DNA of 64,000 nt from Streptomyces sp. NBC_01454 (lineage in GTDB: Bacteria > Actinomycetota > Actinomycetes > Streptomycetales > Streptomycetaceae): contig NZ_CP109460.1 in the NCBI RefSeq assembly GCF_036227565.1, positions 5,890,001 through 5,954,000 of the forward strand. Reading direction: 5' to 3'. The notes beneath the pieces were generated by a model, which was given only the letters and a program-made list of their open reading frames with translations, did not search any database and had not been told where the DNA came from. Positions 28,411-37,977 of this stretch are shown here, piece by piece. A program made the position numbers and the translations under genes. The first letter of the stretch is position 1. Every line of letters begins with the position of its first letter.

Positions 28411-30105
28411 CTACCGGGCCGCCAGCGGTGCCTGCTGCAAGGGAACTGGCCTGCACAAAGGGGGATGTGCGGTGATCCGCTGCGGTTCCGCGTCCGCGGC
28501 GCGGGGTTGTGCAGATGATGTGGAGCGGTTGTCGATTTCGCCCGCATCCGGGACAATCCTGCCGTCGTTCGTGACACCCGAGGTGGCGTCCGGTCTGCTG
28601 CCCGGTCTGACGCCCGCTTCGCCATCCGCTCCGATGTCTGCCTCCGCGTCCGCTCCGGACGGCACCTCGGAGGGCACCTCGGAGGGCGCCTCGGACGGTG
28701 CGACGGACGGCACCTCGGCAGGCAGCCCCGCACGCATCCGGACGCGCATCCCGGAACGCGGGCCCTGCACCGGCAGCAAGGGCCCGACCAGTTGCCACGG
28801 TCTCCTCGCCGGGGCCGCACGCACCGGCACCACCGCCCGGGCGGGCTCCACCGTCCAAGCCGCCTGCGGGGGTTCCACGGTCCGCGCCGGCTGCCCGGGC
28901 ACCGCCGCCCGCACCGGCCGCTCGGGCACCACGGTCCGCACCGCCCGCTCGGGCACCACCGTCCGCAGGGGCTCCACCGGCCGCCCCGGCTCCGCCTCCT
29001 GCCGCCGCTCCCGCTCCGGCTCCCGCTCCCGCTGTCCTTCCCGCTCCCGCTGTCCTTCCCGCTCCCGCTGTCCCGCCGGCTCCGGTGCCACCGGCGGCAG
29101 GGCCATCCGCAGCCGCGCCACCCCGCACGGCTCCGCCGCCGTCGTGTGCGGCAGCAGCAGTTCGCCGCCGGCCGTCCACAGGCCGGCGCCCGTCAGCCAC
29201 CCCCGCGGTGCCGGGAATTGGCGCAGCTGCCGTACCGAGGGCCGCCAGACGCCCAGCCAGGTGCCGTGCGCCCCGTCCACCCGGAAGGCCACCGCGCAGC
29301 TCTCCGGTGCCAGCATCTGCCGCGGCTGCATCGCGAACGGGGTGACCGTCGCGCCGGCCGGATACAGGCACTCCGGGAAACGCACCGGCAGCCGGCTGCC
29401 CAGGACGCCCCAGCCGATCCGGTCCTGGCCCGGCGCGTCCGACCGGACCAGCAGCAGTCCGCTGTCCGGATCGGCGAGCAGCAGACGGTCGTTGCTGTCC
29501 TCGGTGATCTGCAGCAGCGGGCCGGTCTCGCCGCCCCGTGCCAGGTCGACCGTGACGGCCTTCGTCCGGCCCGCCCACTCCTGGTCCAGCGCCAGCAGCC
29601 GGCCGCCGCGGTCCAGCCAGGCGCCGCCCGAGCAGCGCCCCGGGATCTCGGCGACCCGCTCGGGCCCGCCCGCGCCGCCGTGCAGCAGCCACAGCGCGGT
29701 GCGGTCCGCGCCGGGCGCCAGGGCGTAGCCGCGCGTCCCGTCCGGTGCCGGCGGCAGCAGGGTCAGCTCGGGCGCCTCCACCGCCCCCAGCAGGAGTTCA
29801 CCGGTCCCCGGGCCCGCCGGGTAGAGCAGGGAGACGGCGAAACGGTCGGCGACCCGGCGCGCGATGAGCACCCGCCCGTCGGCCAGCGCCAGCAGCGCGC
29901 TGTCCGGCTCCTCGGGCTGGGTGCCCTGCAGCGGCACGGCGTACGGCTCGGGGCCGCCCAGCGTCCAGCGCTCCGGGAACCAGCTCCCGGCGGCGTCGTC
30001 GTGACGGGCGAGCCGGGCGGCGTACGAGCCGTCGGCGGCGATCGTCAGGGTCGCGCGGTGCGGGCGCGTCGGCGCCGTGGCGTCCTCGGTTGCACAGATC
30101 GTCAT
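28411..30105 (-). CDS. uncharacterised beta-rich protein with repetitive charged tail
   Basis: A 564-residue protein. Residues 1-360 look like a beta-propeller-type or WD-like repeat domain (LLALADGRVLIARRVADRFAV, RLLALDQEWAGRT, DSNDRLLLADPDSGLLLV). From about 360 the chain is low-complexity: 6-residue Arg/Glu repeats (QREREG), VVPERPVR-type repeats, and PSEVPSE repeats. ATG at 30105 has GGAGGTGA upstream. No signal peptide. The tail is encoded by short tandem DNA repeats, so its length probably varies between strains. Function unknown. Confidence 0.75.
   Translation of the reverse strand: MTICATEDATAPTRPHRATLTIAADGSYAARLARHDDAAGSWFPERWTLGGPEPYAVPLQGTQPEEPDSALLALADGRVLIARRVADRFAVSLLYPAGPGTGELLLGAVEAPELTLLPPAPDGTRGYALAPGADRTALWLLHGGAGGPERVAEIPGRCSGGAWLDRGGRLLALDQEWAGRTKAVTVDLARGGETGPLLQITEDSNDRLLLADPDSGLLLVRSDAPGQDRIGWGVLGSRLPVRFPECLYPAGATVTPFAMQPRQMLAPESCAVAFRVDGAHGTWLGVWRPSVRQLRQFPAPRGWLTGAGLWTAGGELLLPHTTAAEPCGVARLRMALPPVAPEPAGQREREGQREREGQREREPERERRQEAEPGRPVEPLRTVVPERAVRTVVPERPVRAAVPGQPARTVEPPQAAWTVEPARAVVPVRAAPARRPWQLVGPLLPVQGPRSGMRVRMRAGLPAEVPSVAPSEAPSEVPSEVPSGADAEADIGADGEAGVRPGSRPDATSGVTNDGRIVPDAGEIDNRSTSSAQPRAADAEPQRITAHPPLCRPVPLQQAPLAAR
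29023..29076. repeat. 18-bp tandem repeat within coding sequence
   Basis: Units at 29023, 29041 and (imperfect) 29059 of CCGCTCCCGCTGTCCTTC; each encodes six residues of the Arg/Glu repeat on the minus strand. A second 12-bp-type array lies at about 28660-28715. Confidence 0.85.
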
Positions 30106-30375
30106 CGGGCGGTCACCTCCAGTCGGCATCCGAAGGTAGGTTTCGCACGTCCGGCCGAACAGGGCGAGTTGCCGGACTTCACGCATAAGGGTGGCAGTTG
30201 TCCGGTTCGCCGGTGCCGGGCGGGGCGGCTGTGCATCGGCCCGCCCGGCCGTCGCCTCCGGCCGTCGGGGGCGGGCCCCGGCGGGGCGGACCCGCCGCAC
30301 CTCCGTACGGTGGCCGCCGGGGCCCCGCGCAGGACGGCCCGCGCGGTGTCACAGCTGGGAGGTAACCTTCCACCC

Positions 30376-31251
30376 GTGCCCGTACTGTCTGAAGTCCTCT
30401 CCGCGCTCGACGCCCTCTGGCCCCCCGAGCGGGCCGAAGGGTGGGACGCCGTCGGCACGGTCTGCGGTGATCCCGGCAGCGAGGTCCGCCGTGTGCTGTT
30501 CGCCGTCGACCCGGTCCAGGAGATCGCCGACGAGGCGGTGCAGCTCGGCGCCGACCTCCTCGTCACCCACCATCCGCTCTATCTGCGCGGTACGACGACG
30601 GTCGCGGCCTCGACCTTCAAGGGCAAGGTCGTGCACACCCTGATCAAGCACGACATCGCGCTGCACGTCGCGCACACCAACGCCGACACCGCCGACCCCG
30701 GTGTCTCCGACGCCCTGGCCGGTGCCCTGGATCTGCGCATCCTCGGCCCGCTGGTGCCGGATCCGGATGATCCGGACGGCCGCCGCGGCCTGGGCAGGAT
30801 CTGCGAGCTGCCGCATCCGATGACGCTGGCCGCTCTCGCGACGTATGCGGCCGGCCGGCTGCCCGCCACCGCGCAGGGCATCCGGGCGGCCGGTGACCCG
30901 GACCGCGAGATCCGGACCCTCGCCGTCTCCGGCGGCTCCGGCGACAGCCTCTTCGGCGCCGTCCGGGCGGCCGGTGTGGATGCCTTCCTCACCGCCGACC
31001 TGCGCCACCACCCGGCCTCCGAGGCCGTCCAGAGCACCGCGGACCGCCCGCCGGCGCTGCTCGACGCCGCCCACTGGGCCACCGAGTGGCCGTGGTGCGA
31101 GCAGGCCGCGGCCCAGCTCGACGCGGTCTCCGACCGGCACGGCTGGGGACTGCGCACGCATGTCTCCCGTACGGTCACCGACCCCTGGACCGCCCACGCG
31201 GCGTCCACCCCTCTCTTCACCCCGACGCACACCACAGGAGCCCCACGCTGA
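30376..31251 (+). CDS. Nif3-like dinuclear metal centre protein
   Basis: A 291-residue member of the Nif3/YbgI (GTP cyclohydrolase I type 2-like) family. Metal-ligand motifs are LLVTHHPLYLRG, HVAHTNADT with DPGV, and a late DAAHWATEWPW. These hexameric proteins bind two metals; the biological role is unsettled. Start GTG at 30376 with GGGAGGT upstream. The stop is overlapped by the CTG start of the next gene; together with the RNase H gene they form an operon conserved in actinobacteria. Confidence 0.92.
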   Translation: MPVLSEVLSALDALWPPERAEGWDAVGTVCGDPGSEVRRVLFAVDPVQEIADEAVQLGADLLVTHHPLYLRGTTTVAASTFKGKVVHTLIKHDIALHVAHTNADTADPGVSDALAGALDLRILGPLVPDPDDPDGRRGLGRICELPHPMTLAALATYAAGRLPATAQGIRAAGDPDREIRTLAVSGGSGDSLFGAVRAAGVDAFLTADLRHHPASEAVQSTADRPPALLDAAHWATEWPWCEQAAAQLDAVSDRHGWGLRTHVSRTVTDPWTAHAASTPLFTPTHTTGAPR

Positions 31252-31991
31252 ACGCCGCGCCCGCCGACCAGATCCGCCTCCTCGACGTCCAGGCCCTGGA
31301 TGTCCGGCTCACCCAGCTCGCCCACCGGGGTCACAACCTCCCCGAGCTGGCCGAACTGCAGACCCTGGAAGGCGACCTCATCCAGCAGCGCGACCTGCTC
31401 ATCGCCGCGCAGACCGAGGAGAGCGACACCACCCGCGAGCAGACCAAGGCCGAACAGGACGTGGACCAGGTGCGCCAGCGCGCCGCCCGCGACCAGAAGC
31501 GGCTGGACTCCGGCGCCGTCACCTCCCCCAAGGACCTCGAGCACCTCCAGCGTGAACTCGTCTCGCTGGCCAAGCGCCAGGGCGACCTGGAGGACATCGT
31601 CCTGGAGGTCATGGAGCGCCGGGAGTCCGCCCAGGAGCGGGTCACCGAGCTCACCTCCCGGGTCGAGGCCATCCAGGCCAAGGTCGACGACGCCACCGCC
31701 CGCCGCGATGCCGCGTTCGCCGAGATCGAGGCGGAGCGTGCGACGGTCGCCAAGGAGCGCGAGCTGACCGTCGCCGACATCCCGGCCGAACTCCTCAAGC
31801 TCTACGACAAGATCCGCACCAAGGAGGGTGGCGTCGGCGCGGCCCGCCTCTACCAGCGCCGCTGCGAGGGCTGCCGCCTGGAGCTGAACATCACCGAGGT
31901 CAACGATGTCCGCGCGGCCGCCGCCGACACCGTCCTGCGCTGCGAGAACTGCAGCCGCATCCTGGTCCGTACGCCCGACTCGGGCCTGTAG
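31248..31991 (+). CDS. coiled-coil protein with C-terminal C4 zinc ribbon
   Basis: A 247-residue cytosolic protein. Residues 1-175 are a long helical hairpin with heptads (SLAKRQGDLEDIVLEVMERRESAQERV and neighbours); the C-terminus holds CEGC...CENC, the zf-RING_7 (DUF164-like) zinc ribbon. Such proteins may bind nucleic acid. No ATG, GTG or TTG fits the start; CTG at 31248, with AGGAG 7 bp upstream and CTGA overlap with the Nif3 stop, is the best choice. Confidence 0.9.
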   Translation: MNAAPADQIRLLDVQALDVRLTQLAHRGHNLPELAELQTLEGDLIQQRDLLIAAQTEESDTTREQTKAEQDVDQVRQRAARDQKRLDSGAVTSPKDLEHLQRELVSLAKRQGDLEDIVLEVMERRESAQERVTELTSRVEAIQAKVDDATARRDAAFAEIEAERATVAKERELTVADIPAELLKLYDKIRTKEGGVGAARLYQRRCEGCRLELNITEVNDVRAAAADTVLRCENCSRILVRTPDSGL

Positions 31992-31994
31992 GCC

Positions 31995-33182
31995 ATGGCC
32001 CGCACCCTGATCGTCGAAGCGGACGGCGGCTCCCGGGGCAACCCGGGGCCGGCCGGCTACGGCGCGGTGGTCCTCGACCCGGAGACCGGCGAAGCGCTCG
32101 CCGAGGCCGCCGAGTTCATCGGTACGGCGACCAACAACGTCGCCGAGTACAAGGGCCTGGTGGCCGGTCTGCGGGCGGCGCACGCCCTGGACCCCGAGGC
32201 GGACATCCGGGTGCGGATGGACTCCAAGCTCGTCGTCGAGCAGATGTCGGGGCGCTGGAAGATCAAGCACCCGGACATGAAGCCGCTGGCGGCCGAGGCC
32301 GGGTCGGTCTTCCCGGCCGACCGGGTGTCGTACGAGTGGATCCCCCGCGCGCGGAACAAGCACGCCGACCGGCTCGCCAACGAGGCGATGGACGCCGGGA
32401 AAGCGGGCCGGCAGTGGGAGCCGCTGGACTCCCGAGCGGCCTTGGCGACCTGCGCGGTGACGCCCGCCCGCAGTGCCGCCGCGCAGGCCGCGGACGCCGC
32501 CGCGGAGGCGTCCGACGAGGCGCCGGAGGCACCGTCGGCAGGCTGGGGTCCCGACCTCGGCCCGCCCGCCACCTTCGTCCTGCTGCGGCACGGCGAGACC
32601 GCCCTCACACCCGAGAAGCGCTTCTCCGGCAGCGGCGGCACCGACCCCGAACTCTCCGCCGCCGGACGCCGCCAGGCCGAGGCGACCGCCGCCGCGCTCG
32701 CCGCCCGCGGCACGATCGAGGCCGTCGTCAGCTCACCGCTGCGGCGCTGCCGGGAGACCGCCGAGGCGGTCGCGTCCCGGCTCGGTCTGGAGGTCCGGAT
32801 CGAGGAGGGCCTGCGGGAAACCGACTTCGGGGCGTGGGAGGGGCTGACCTTCGCCGAGGTGCGCGAGCGCCACTCCGAGGACCTCGACGCCTGGCTCGCC
32901 TCCGCAAAGGCGGCGCCCACCGGCGGTGGCGAGTCCTTCGCCGCGGTCGCCCGCCGGGTCGCCGTCGCCCGGGACAAGCTCCTGGCCCGGCACGCGGGCC
33001 GCACCGTCCTGCTGGTCACGCATGTCACGCCGGTCAAGACGCTGGTCCGGCTGGCGCTGGGCGCCCCGCCGGAGGCGCTGTTCCGGATGGAGCTCTCGGC
33101 GGCGTCCCTCTCGGCCGTCGCCTACTACTCCGACGGCAACGCCTCGGTGCGGCTGCTGAACGAGACGGCGCATCTGCGGTAG
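31995..33182 (+). CDS. bifunctional RNase HI / histidine phosphatase
   Basis: A 395-residue two-domain protein. Residues 1-140 are RNase HI (VEADGGSRGNPGPAGYG with first Asp, AEYKGLVAGL with Glu, RMDSKLVVEQMSGRW and NKHADRLAN with Asp). Residues 190-395 are a phosphoglycerate-mutase-like histidine phosphatase (LLRHGETALTPEKRFSG, ETDFGAWEG, LLVTHVTPV). Actinobacterial homologues degrade RNA in hybrids and have phosphatase (CobC-like) activity. An Ala-rich linker joins them. The start is 3 bp after the zinc-ribbon gene. Confidence 0.94.
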   Translation: MARTLIVEADGGSRGNPGPAGYGAVVLDPETGEALAEAAEFIGTATNNVAEYKGLVAGLRAAHALDPEADIRVRMDSKLVVEQMSGRWKIKHPDMKPLAAEAGSVFPADRVSYEWIPRARNKHADRLANEAMDAGKAGRQWEPLDSRAALATCAVTPARSAAAQAADAAAEASDEAPEAPSAGWGPDLGPPATFVLLRHGETALTPEKRFSGSGGTDPELSAAGRRQAEATAAALAARGTIEAVVSSPLRRCRETAEAVASRLGLEVRIEEGLRETDFGAWEGLTFAEVRERHSEDLDAWLASAKAAPTGGGESFAAVARRVAVARDKLLARHAGRTVLLVTHVTPVKTLVRLALGAPPEALFRMELSAASLSAVAYYSDGNASVRLLNETAHLR

Positions 33183-33258
33183 ACGGCACCTCCGCGGTGG
33201 CGGACGGGGAAGCCGGGGCGGCAGCCGCCCGCCCCGGGCAGCCGGACGCCGCGGTACG

Positions 33259-33302
33259 CGAAGGGCCCGGCATCTCGGACGACCGAGGTGCCGGGCCCTT
33301 CG
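33259..33302. terminator. strong bidirectional terminator hairpin
   Basis: Two 20-nt arms pair with a single mismatch around a 4-nt loop. It lies between the stop of the RNase H/phosphatase gene and that of the convergent aldolase gene, so it serves both. Confidence 0.8.
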
Positions 33303-33324
33303 TGGTCCTTCGTGCGGGCGCCCG

Positions 33325-33978
33325 TCAGGCCGCCAACGCCGCCGCTTGGAGGGCGAGTTGGCGCACCCGGTCCCAGTCCTTGGCGGCCGTCGCCGCGGCC
33401 GGCAGCATCCAGGAGCCGCCTACGCAGCCGACGTTCGGCAGCGCCAGATAGGCCGGCGCCGACGCCGGGCCGATCCCGCCGGTCGGGCAGAAGCGGGCCT
33501 GCGGCAGCGGCGCGGCCAGCGAGGTCAGATAGGCGGTGCCGCCCGCCGCCTCGGCCGGGAAGAACTTCATCTCGGTGACGCCCTCCTCCAGCAGGGTCAC
33601 CACCTCCGAAGCCGTCGAGACGCCCGGCAGGAACGGCATCCCCGAGTCCCGCATCGCCCCCAGCAGCCGGGGCGAGAACCCCGGACTCACCAGGAAGCGG
33701 GCGCCGGCCGCACGGGCCGCTTCGGCCTGCGCCGGGGACAGCACGGTCCCCGCGCCCGGCACCGCCTCGGGGACCTCGTCGGCGATGGCGCGCAGCGCGT
33801 CCAGTGCGGCGGGCGTCCGCAGCGTCACCTCGATCGCGGGCAGCCCGCCCGCGACGAGCGCCCGGGCGAGCGGTACGGCGTCCGCGACGTCATGGAGCAC
33901 CACGACCGGGAGGACGGGCGCGAGCCCGAGCACCGACGGGGGAGCGGGGGAAGCGGCGTCGCTGGTCACGCCGCCCAT
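33325..33978 (-). CDS. eda: KDPG aldolase (2-dehydro-3-deoxyphosphogluconate aldolase)
   Basis: A 217-residue class I aldolase. It has VLPVVVLHDVADAVPLARALVAGGLPAIEVTLRTPAALDAL with the catalytic Glu, PGAGTVLSPAQAEAARAAGARFLVSPGF, and EMKFFPAEAAGG with the Schiff-base Lys. It splits KDPG to pyruvate and glyceraldehyde 3-phosphate. ATG at 33978 or GTG at 33969 may be the start; neither has a clear SD. Confidence 0.92.
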   Translation of the reverse strand: MGGVTSDAASPAPPSVLGLAPVLPVVVLHDVADAVPLARALVAGGLPAIEVTLRTPAALDALRAIADEVPEAVPGAGTVLSPAQAEAARAAGARFLVSPGFSPRLLGAMRDSGMPFLPGVSTASEVVTLLEEGVTEMKFFPAEAAGGTAYLTSLAAPLPQARFCPTGGIGPASAPAYLALPNVGCVGGSWMLPAAATAAKDWDRVRQLALQAAALAA

Positions 33979-34089
33979 GGTGCGCGCGGCCACCCACTCT
34001 CCGCAACGAGCGTTGCACATGTTGCAACCACGAGCGGTCTCCGGCCCTGCCTCTGGCCCTGCCTCCGGCCCTCCGCGCCGCTACCGCGC

Positions 34090-34887
34090 CTACAGCTCCG
34101 TCACGATCACATCGACGGCCCAGGCCTTCCCGCGCTTCTCCGGAGGCTGCGCCTCCACCGCGTAACCCAGCTCCCGCAGCGCCTCCACCAGCTCCGCCGG
34201 GCCGTCCGGCGCGCGCCCCGACGTCAGCAGGTCCCGCACCAGCCGCCCCTTGGTCGCCTTGTTGAAGTGGCTGACCACCGTCCGCTTCTCCACCCCGGCC
34301 ACGGTCCTGGACTGCAGCACCCGCACCGTCGCGGTCCGCCCGGCCACCTCGCCCTTGGGCTTCCACGCCGTCGCATACGCCGCCGACCGCAGATCGAGCA
34401 CCAGCCCGTCCCCGGCCGCCGCGGGCAGCACCTCGGCCATCGGCGCCCGCCAGTACGCGCCCAGCGCGCCCAGGCCCGGCAGCTTCACCCCCATCGAGCA
34501 GCGGTACGACGGAATCCGGTCGCCGACCCCGACGGCGCCCCACAGCCCCGAGAACACCAGCAGCGAGCGCCGGGCCCGCCGCCGCGCCGCCGCGTCCAGC
34601 GACGCCAGACCGAGCGCGTCATAGAGCACCCCGGTGTAGATCTCCCCGGCCGGCCGGGCCCCCGCCGTCCGCAGCCCCGCATTCTTCGCGATCTCGCTCT
34701 TCAGGCCCTCGCTGAGCCCGAGCACCTCCTGCGCCTTGGTCTCGTCCGCGGCACACAGCTCGACGAGCTCCGCGAGCACCTCCTCGCGCGCCGCGGTCAG
34801 CCCCGGCAGCGACAGCGCCCCGGTGTCCAGCGGCGCCCCCTTCCCTCCCGCGGCCTTCCCTTCGGACGGCGGCAACAGCACGAGCAC
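34090..34887 (-). CDS. yaaA: peroxide stress protein YaaA (DUF328)
   Basis: A 265-residue YaaA-family protein: N-terminal LVLLPPSEGKAAGGKG, TGVLYDALGL, LLVFSGLWGAV, and the C-terminal SHFNKATKGRLVRDLL motif. In E. coli YaaA limits free iron damage under peroxide; the fold binds DNA. GTG at 34887 has AAGGAGAT 6 bp upstream, deciding the start over the longer open frame. Confidence 0.92.
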   Translation of the reverse strand: MLVLLPPSEGKAAGGKGAPLDTGALSLPGLTAAREEVLAELVELCAADETKAQEVLGLSEGLKSEIAKNAGLRTAGARPAGEIYTGVLYDALGLASLDAAARRRARRSLLVFSGLWGAVGVGDRIPSYRCSMGVKLPGLGALGAYWRAPMAEVLPAAAGDGLVLDLRSAAYATAWKPKGEVAGRTATVRVLQSRTVAGVEKRTVVSHFNKATKGRLVRDLLTSGRAPDGPAELVEALRELGYAVEAQPPEKRGKAWAVDVIVTEL

Positions 34888-35040
34888 GTGGATCTCCTTC
34901 GCGGCGGTACGGGCGGGGGTGCGGCCCCGGGAAAAGCGTATGGCCTGCGGCGGGCCGGTACGGCACCCGCGCGCCCCGCCGGGCACCGGGCGTCACCGCA
35001 CGCCGCGCCGGGAGCGGCCGCCCGCCATACGCTCGGTTTC

Positions 35041-36525
35041 ATGCCCCGTCTCCATATGCATGTGACCGACGCAGCCGAGTCCCCGCTGCGGCTGGCCCTG
35101 CACGAGCTGCGCGGACGGCTGGAGATCCCGGACCACTTCCCGCCCACGGCGCAGGCCGAGGCGGACAGCGCCGCCCGTGCCCCGCGGATCCCGGCCGCCG
35201 ACGGCGCGGTGGCGACCGAGCACACCCTGGAGGACGCCACCGACCTCCCGCTCTTCACCCTCGACCCGCCCGGCTCCCTCGACCTCGACCAGGCCATGTT
35301 CCTCGCGCGCCGCACCGGCGGCGGCTACCGCGTCCACTACGCCATCGCCGACGTCGCCTCCTTCGTGACCCCCGGTGGTGCCCTGGACGCCGAGGCCCAC
35401 CACCGGGTGACGACCCTCTACTTCCCCGACGAGCGGGTCCCGCTGTACCCGCCCGTGCTGAGTGAGGGCGCCGCCGGCCTGCTGCCCGACCAGGACCGCC
35501 CGGCCGTCCTGTGGCAGCTCGACCTCGACGCGGACGGCGCCCCGGCCGGCGTCCGGGTGCGCCGCGCCCTGGTCCGCTCCCGCGCCAGGCTGGACTACGC
35601 CGCCGTGCAGCCGATCCTCGACGACGGGACGGCCGAGGAGCCGCTCGCCCTGCTCCGCGAGATCGGACTGCTGCGCGAGGAGCGGGAGGTCGCCCGGGGC
35701 GCGACCTCCCTGAACGTCCCGGAGCAGGAGATCGTCGAGGAGGACGGCTGCTACCGCCTCGACTACCGCGCCCCGCTCCCGGTCTACGGCTGGCACGCGC
35801 AAATCTCCCTGCTCACCGGCATGGCGGCGGCCGAGCTGATGCTGTCCGCCGGCACCGGCATCCTCCGCACGCTCCCCACCGCCCCGGACGGCTCGGTCGC
35901 CCGGCTGCGGCTGACCGCCCGGGCGCTCGGCGTCGACTGGCCGCACCACACCTCGTACGCGGCGCTGCTGCGCACCCTCGACCCGCGCCGCCCCGCCCAC
36001 GCCGCGTTCCTCCAGGACTGCACCGCGCTGCTGCGCGGCGCCGGCTACACCGCCTTCGACGGCACCGCACCCCCGGCCTCCGAAGCCCTGCACGCCGCGG
36101 TCGCCGCCCCGTACGCGCACGCCACCGCACCACTGCGGCGGCTCGTCGACCGCTACACCTCCGAACTGTGCCTGGCCGCCTCGGCCGGCGCCGAGGCGCC
36201 CTCCTGGGTCCGCGGCGCGCTGGCCGACCTGCCACGGGAGATGGAGCTGGGCACCCGGCGTGCCCACCAGGTGGAGCGGGCCTGTGTCGACCTCGTCGAG
36301 GCGGCGCTGCTGCGGGACCGGGTGGGGGAGGTCTTCGAGGGCCTGGTCGTCGAGATCCAGGAGAAGGACCCCACCCAGGGCACCGTCCACCTCGTCGACC
36401 CGGCCGTCGTCGGCCCCGTCGAAGCGGCCCCGGAAGGTCCCGCGCTGCCGCTCGGCCGCCGTATCCCGGTCCGCCTCGCCGAGGCCGACCCGGGCCACCA
36501 CCCGGTCCGCTTCACGGCCGCGTGA
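35041..36525 (+). CDS. RNB-domain ribonuclease (RNase II/R family)
   Basis: A 494-residue 3'-5' exoribonuclease core. The RNB signature is DLPLFTLDPPGSLDLDQAMFLARR with the four Asp of the catalytic site, then HYAIADVASFVTPGGALDAEAHHR and VPLYPPVLSEGAAGLLPDQ; APLRRLVDRY is the conserved C-terminal segment. It lacks the cold-shock and S1 domains of full RNase R, as do many actinobacterial RNB proteins. Its stop overlaps the convergent membrane protein gene by 14 bp. Confidence 0.92.
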   Translation: MPRLHMHVTDAAESPLRLALHELRGRLEIPDHFPPTAQAEADSAARAPRIPAADGAVATEHTLEDATDLPLFTLDPPGSLDLDQAMFLARRTGGGYRVHYAIADVASFVTPGGALDAEAHHRVTTLYFPDERVPLYPPVLSEGAAGLLPDQDRPAVLWQLDLDADGAPAGVRVRRALVRSRARLDYAAVQPILDDGTAEEPLALLREIGLLREEREVARGATSLNVPEQEIVEEDGCYRLDYRAPLPVYGWHAQISLLTGMAAAELMLSAGTGILRTLPTAPDGSVARLRLTARALGVDWPHHTSYAALLRTLDPRRPAHAAFLQDCTALLRGAGYTAFDGTAPPASEALHAAVAAPYAHATAPLRRLVDRYTSELCLAASAGAEAPSWVRGALADLPREMELGTRRAHQVERACVDLVEAALLRDRVGEVFEGLVVEIQEKDPTQGTVHLVDPAVVGPVEAAPEGPALPLGRRIPVRLAEADPGHHPVRFTAA

Positions 36526-37174
36526 CGGCCGCCCCGCCGGCTCCCGCCGCGTCCCCGGGGGAGCCGTCCCCCGCCACGGCCTCCCGCAGGGCCCGTACCG
36601 CCGCCCGGGCGTCGTCCGCATGGAACCGCACCGTGCCCACGGTCGTCCGCCGCCCCAACAGCCCCTCCAGCACGACCGGTTCGGTCAGCTCGACGGTGAC
36701 CGAGGTCTGCCCGCCCACGGCGAACTCCGCCACCCCCGCGGCCGCGCCCTCGCCGGCCCGGGCCTCCTCCCTGCCGAACCGCAGGTCGTAGCGGACCGAG
36801 GCGATCCGCCCGACCGGTATCCGCAGCTCCCGCCGCGCACCGTCGCGCAGCCGCAGGACGCCCGCCCCCAGCACATGCGGCCGGGTGACCGCCGCGGCCT
36901 GCAGGCCCAGCACCATCAGCACCGTGTAGACATCGAGCACCAGGAGCACCCCGTGGACCACCGGTTCGCCGGCCAGCAGCACACTCAACCCCACCGTCTC
37001 CACCACGCACACGAACGTCAGCCCGTAGACGAACGCCGCCTGGGCCGCCGCGTATCCCAGGGCCCGCTCCCCGGACGCCACCCCGATCCGCCGCCGCGCC
37101 ACCCACCACAGCAGACTCCGCTGCCACCGCCCCTCGTGGGCGGCCAGCCGCCGCAGCGCGCCGCGCCGGCTCAT
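36512..37174 (-). CDS. membrane protein with C-terminal PH-like region
   Basis: A 220-residue protein with two or three hydrophobic segments (AALGYAAAQAAFVYGLTFVCVV region, LSVLLAGEPVVHGVLLVLDVYTVLMVLGL), then a soluble beta-rich part (VSRIASVRYDL-like and TVELTEPVVLEGLLGRR). No family is recognised with certainty. It overlaps the MerR regulator gene upstream by 4 bp (ATGA), so it is likely controlled by or works with that regulator. Confidence 0.78.
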   Translation of the reverse strand: MSRRGALRRLAAHEGRWQRSLLWWVARRRIGVASGERALGYAAAQAAFVYGLTFVCVVETVGLSVLLAGEPVVHGVLLVLDVYTVLMVLGLQAAAVTRPHVLGAGVLRLRDGARRELRIPVGRIASVRYDLRFGREEARAGEGAAAGVAEFAVGGQTSVTVELTEPVVLEGLLGRRTTVGTVRFHADDARAAVRALREAVAGDGSPGDAAGAGGAAVTRP

Positions 37175-37977
37175 CGCGCACGCTCCGTGATCAGGTGGAC
37201 CGCCCCGCGCACGGCCGCGGCCTGCGCGGGCGTGAACTGCGCGTGGAACGCCGCCAGAAAACCGTTCTCCGCCGCCGCGTCCGGCCGGGCCGTCCCCGCG
37301 GGGCCGACGAGCTCGGCGGCCACCGCGTCCGGCACGCAGTCGGCGAGCGCCTGCGCGGCCCGCGCCACCCGCGGGTCGTCCGGCGCGGCCTCCGCCAGCG
37401 CCTCGAACAGCCCGTACACCTCGTACATCCGCTCCACCGCCCCCGGCTCCGCGGCCATCTCCCCCAGCACCTCCGCCACCCGCCGGCGCCCGGGTTCCTG
37501 CCCCGTCGTTTCGAGCAGCGCCAGCACCTCCCGTTCCTTCGCCGCCATGGCGGGTTCCGGACCGGGGCGGGCGGCGGAGACACGGGCCATCTTCCCGAAG
37601 ACGGCGGCCAGTTCATCCGAGACGGGCCCCTCGGCGGGCAGTCCGCCGAGCTCCTCCGCCTGCCGCCGCAGGGCGGCCAGCCGCACCCGCCGAGAGCGGA
37701 TCGCCTCCTCCTGCCGGGCCAGATCCGCATCCAGCTCGGCCAGCACCTCGGCCAGCTCCCGCCCGGAGTCGTCCGCCAGCACGTCGCGCACCTCCTCCAG
37801 CCCGAGCCCCAGCTCCACCAGCCGGCGCAGCCGCGCGAGCGTGACCGCGTCCGCCAGCCCGTACTCCCGGTAGCCGTTGGCCCGGCGGACGGGCTCGGGC
37901 AGCAGCCCGAGGTGGTGGTAGTGACGCACCGCGCGGGTGCTGACGCCGACCAGCCCCGCGATTTCCCCGATTCTCAT
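37171..37977 (-). CDS. MerR-family transcriptional regulator
   Basis: A 268-residue regulator. The winged HTH is MRIGEIAGLVGVSTRAVRHYHHLGLLPEPVRRANGYREYGLADAVTLARLRRLVELGL, followed by a coiled coil (LAELDADLARQEEAIRSRRVRLAALRR) and a large C-terminal effector domain of about 140 residues without a metal-binding Cys pattern. It probably senses a small molecule. First gene of a two-gene operon with the membrane protein. Confidence 0.92.
   Translation of the reverse strand: MRIGEIAGLVGVSTRAVRHYHHLGLLPEPVRRANGYREYGLADAVTLARLRRLVELGLGLEEVRDVLADDSGRELAEVLAELDADLARQEEAIRSRRVRLAALRRQAEELGGLPAEGPVSDELAAVFGKMARVSAARPGPEPAMAAKEREVLALLETTGQEPGRRRVAEVLGEMAAEPGAVERMYEVYGLFEALAEAAPDDPRVARAAQALADCVPDAVAAELVGPAGTARPDAAAENGFLAAFHAQFTPAQAAAVRGAVHLITERAR

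Noticed and set aside
33346..36525. 1,059-codon open frame on the plus strand
   Set aside because: Only the part from 35041 (RNB nuclease) is real; the rest is antisense to eda and yaaA.
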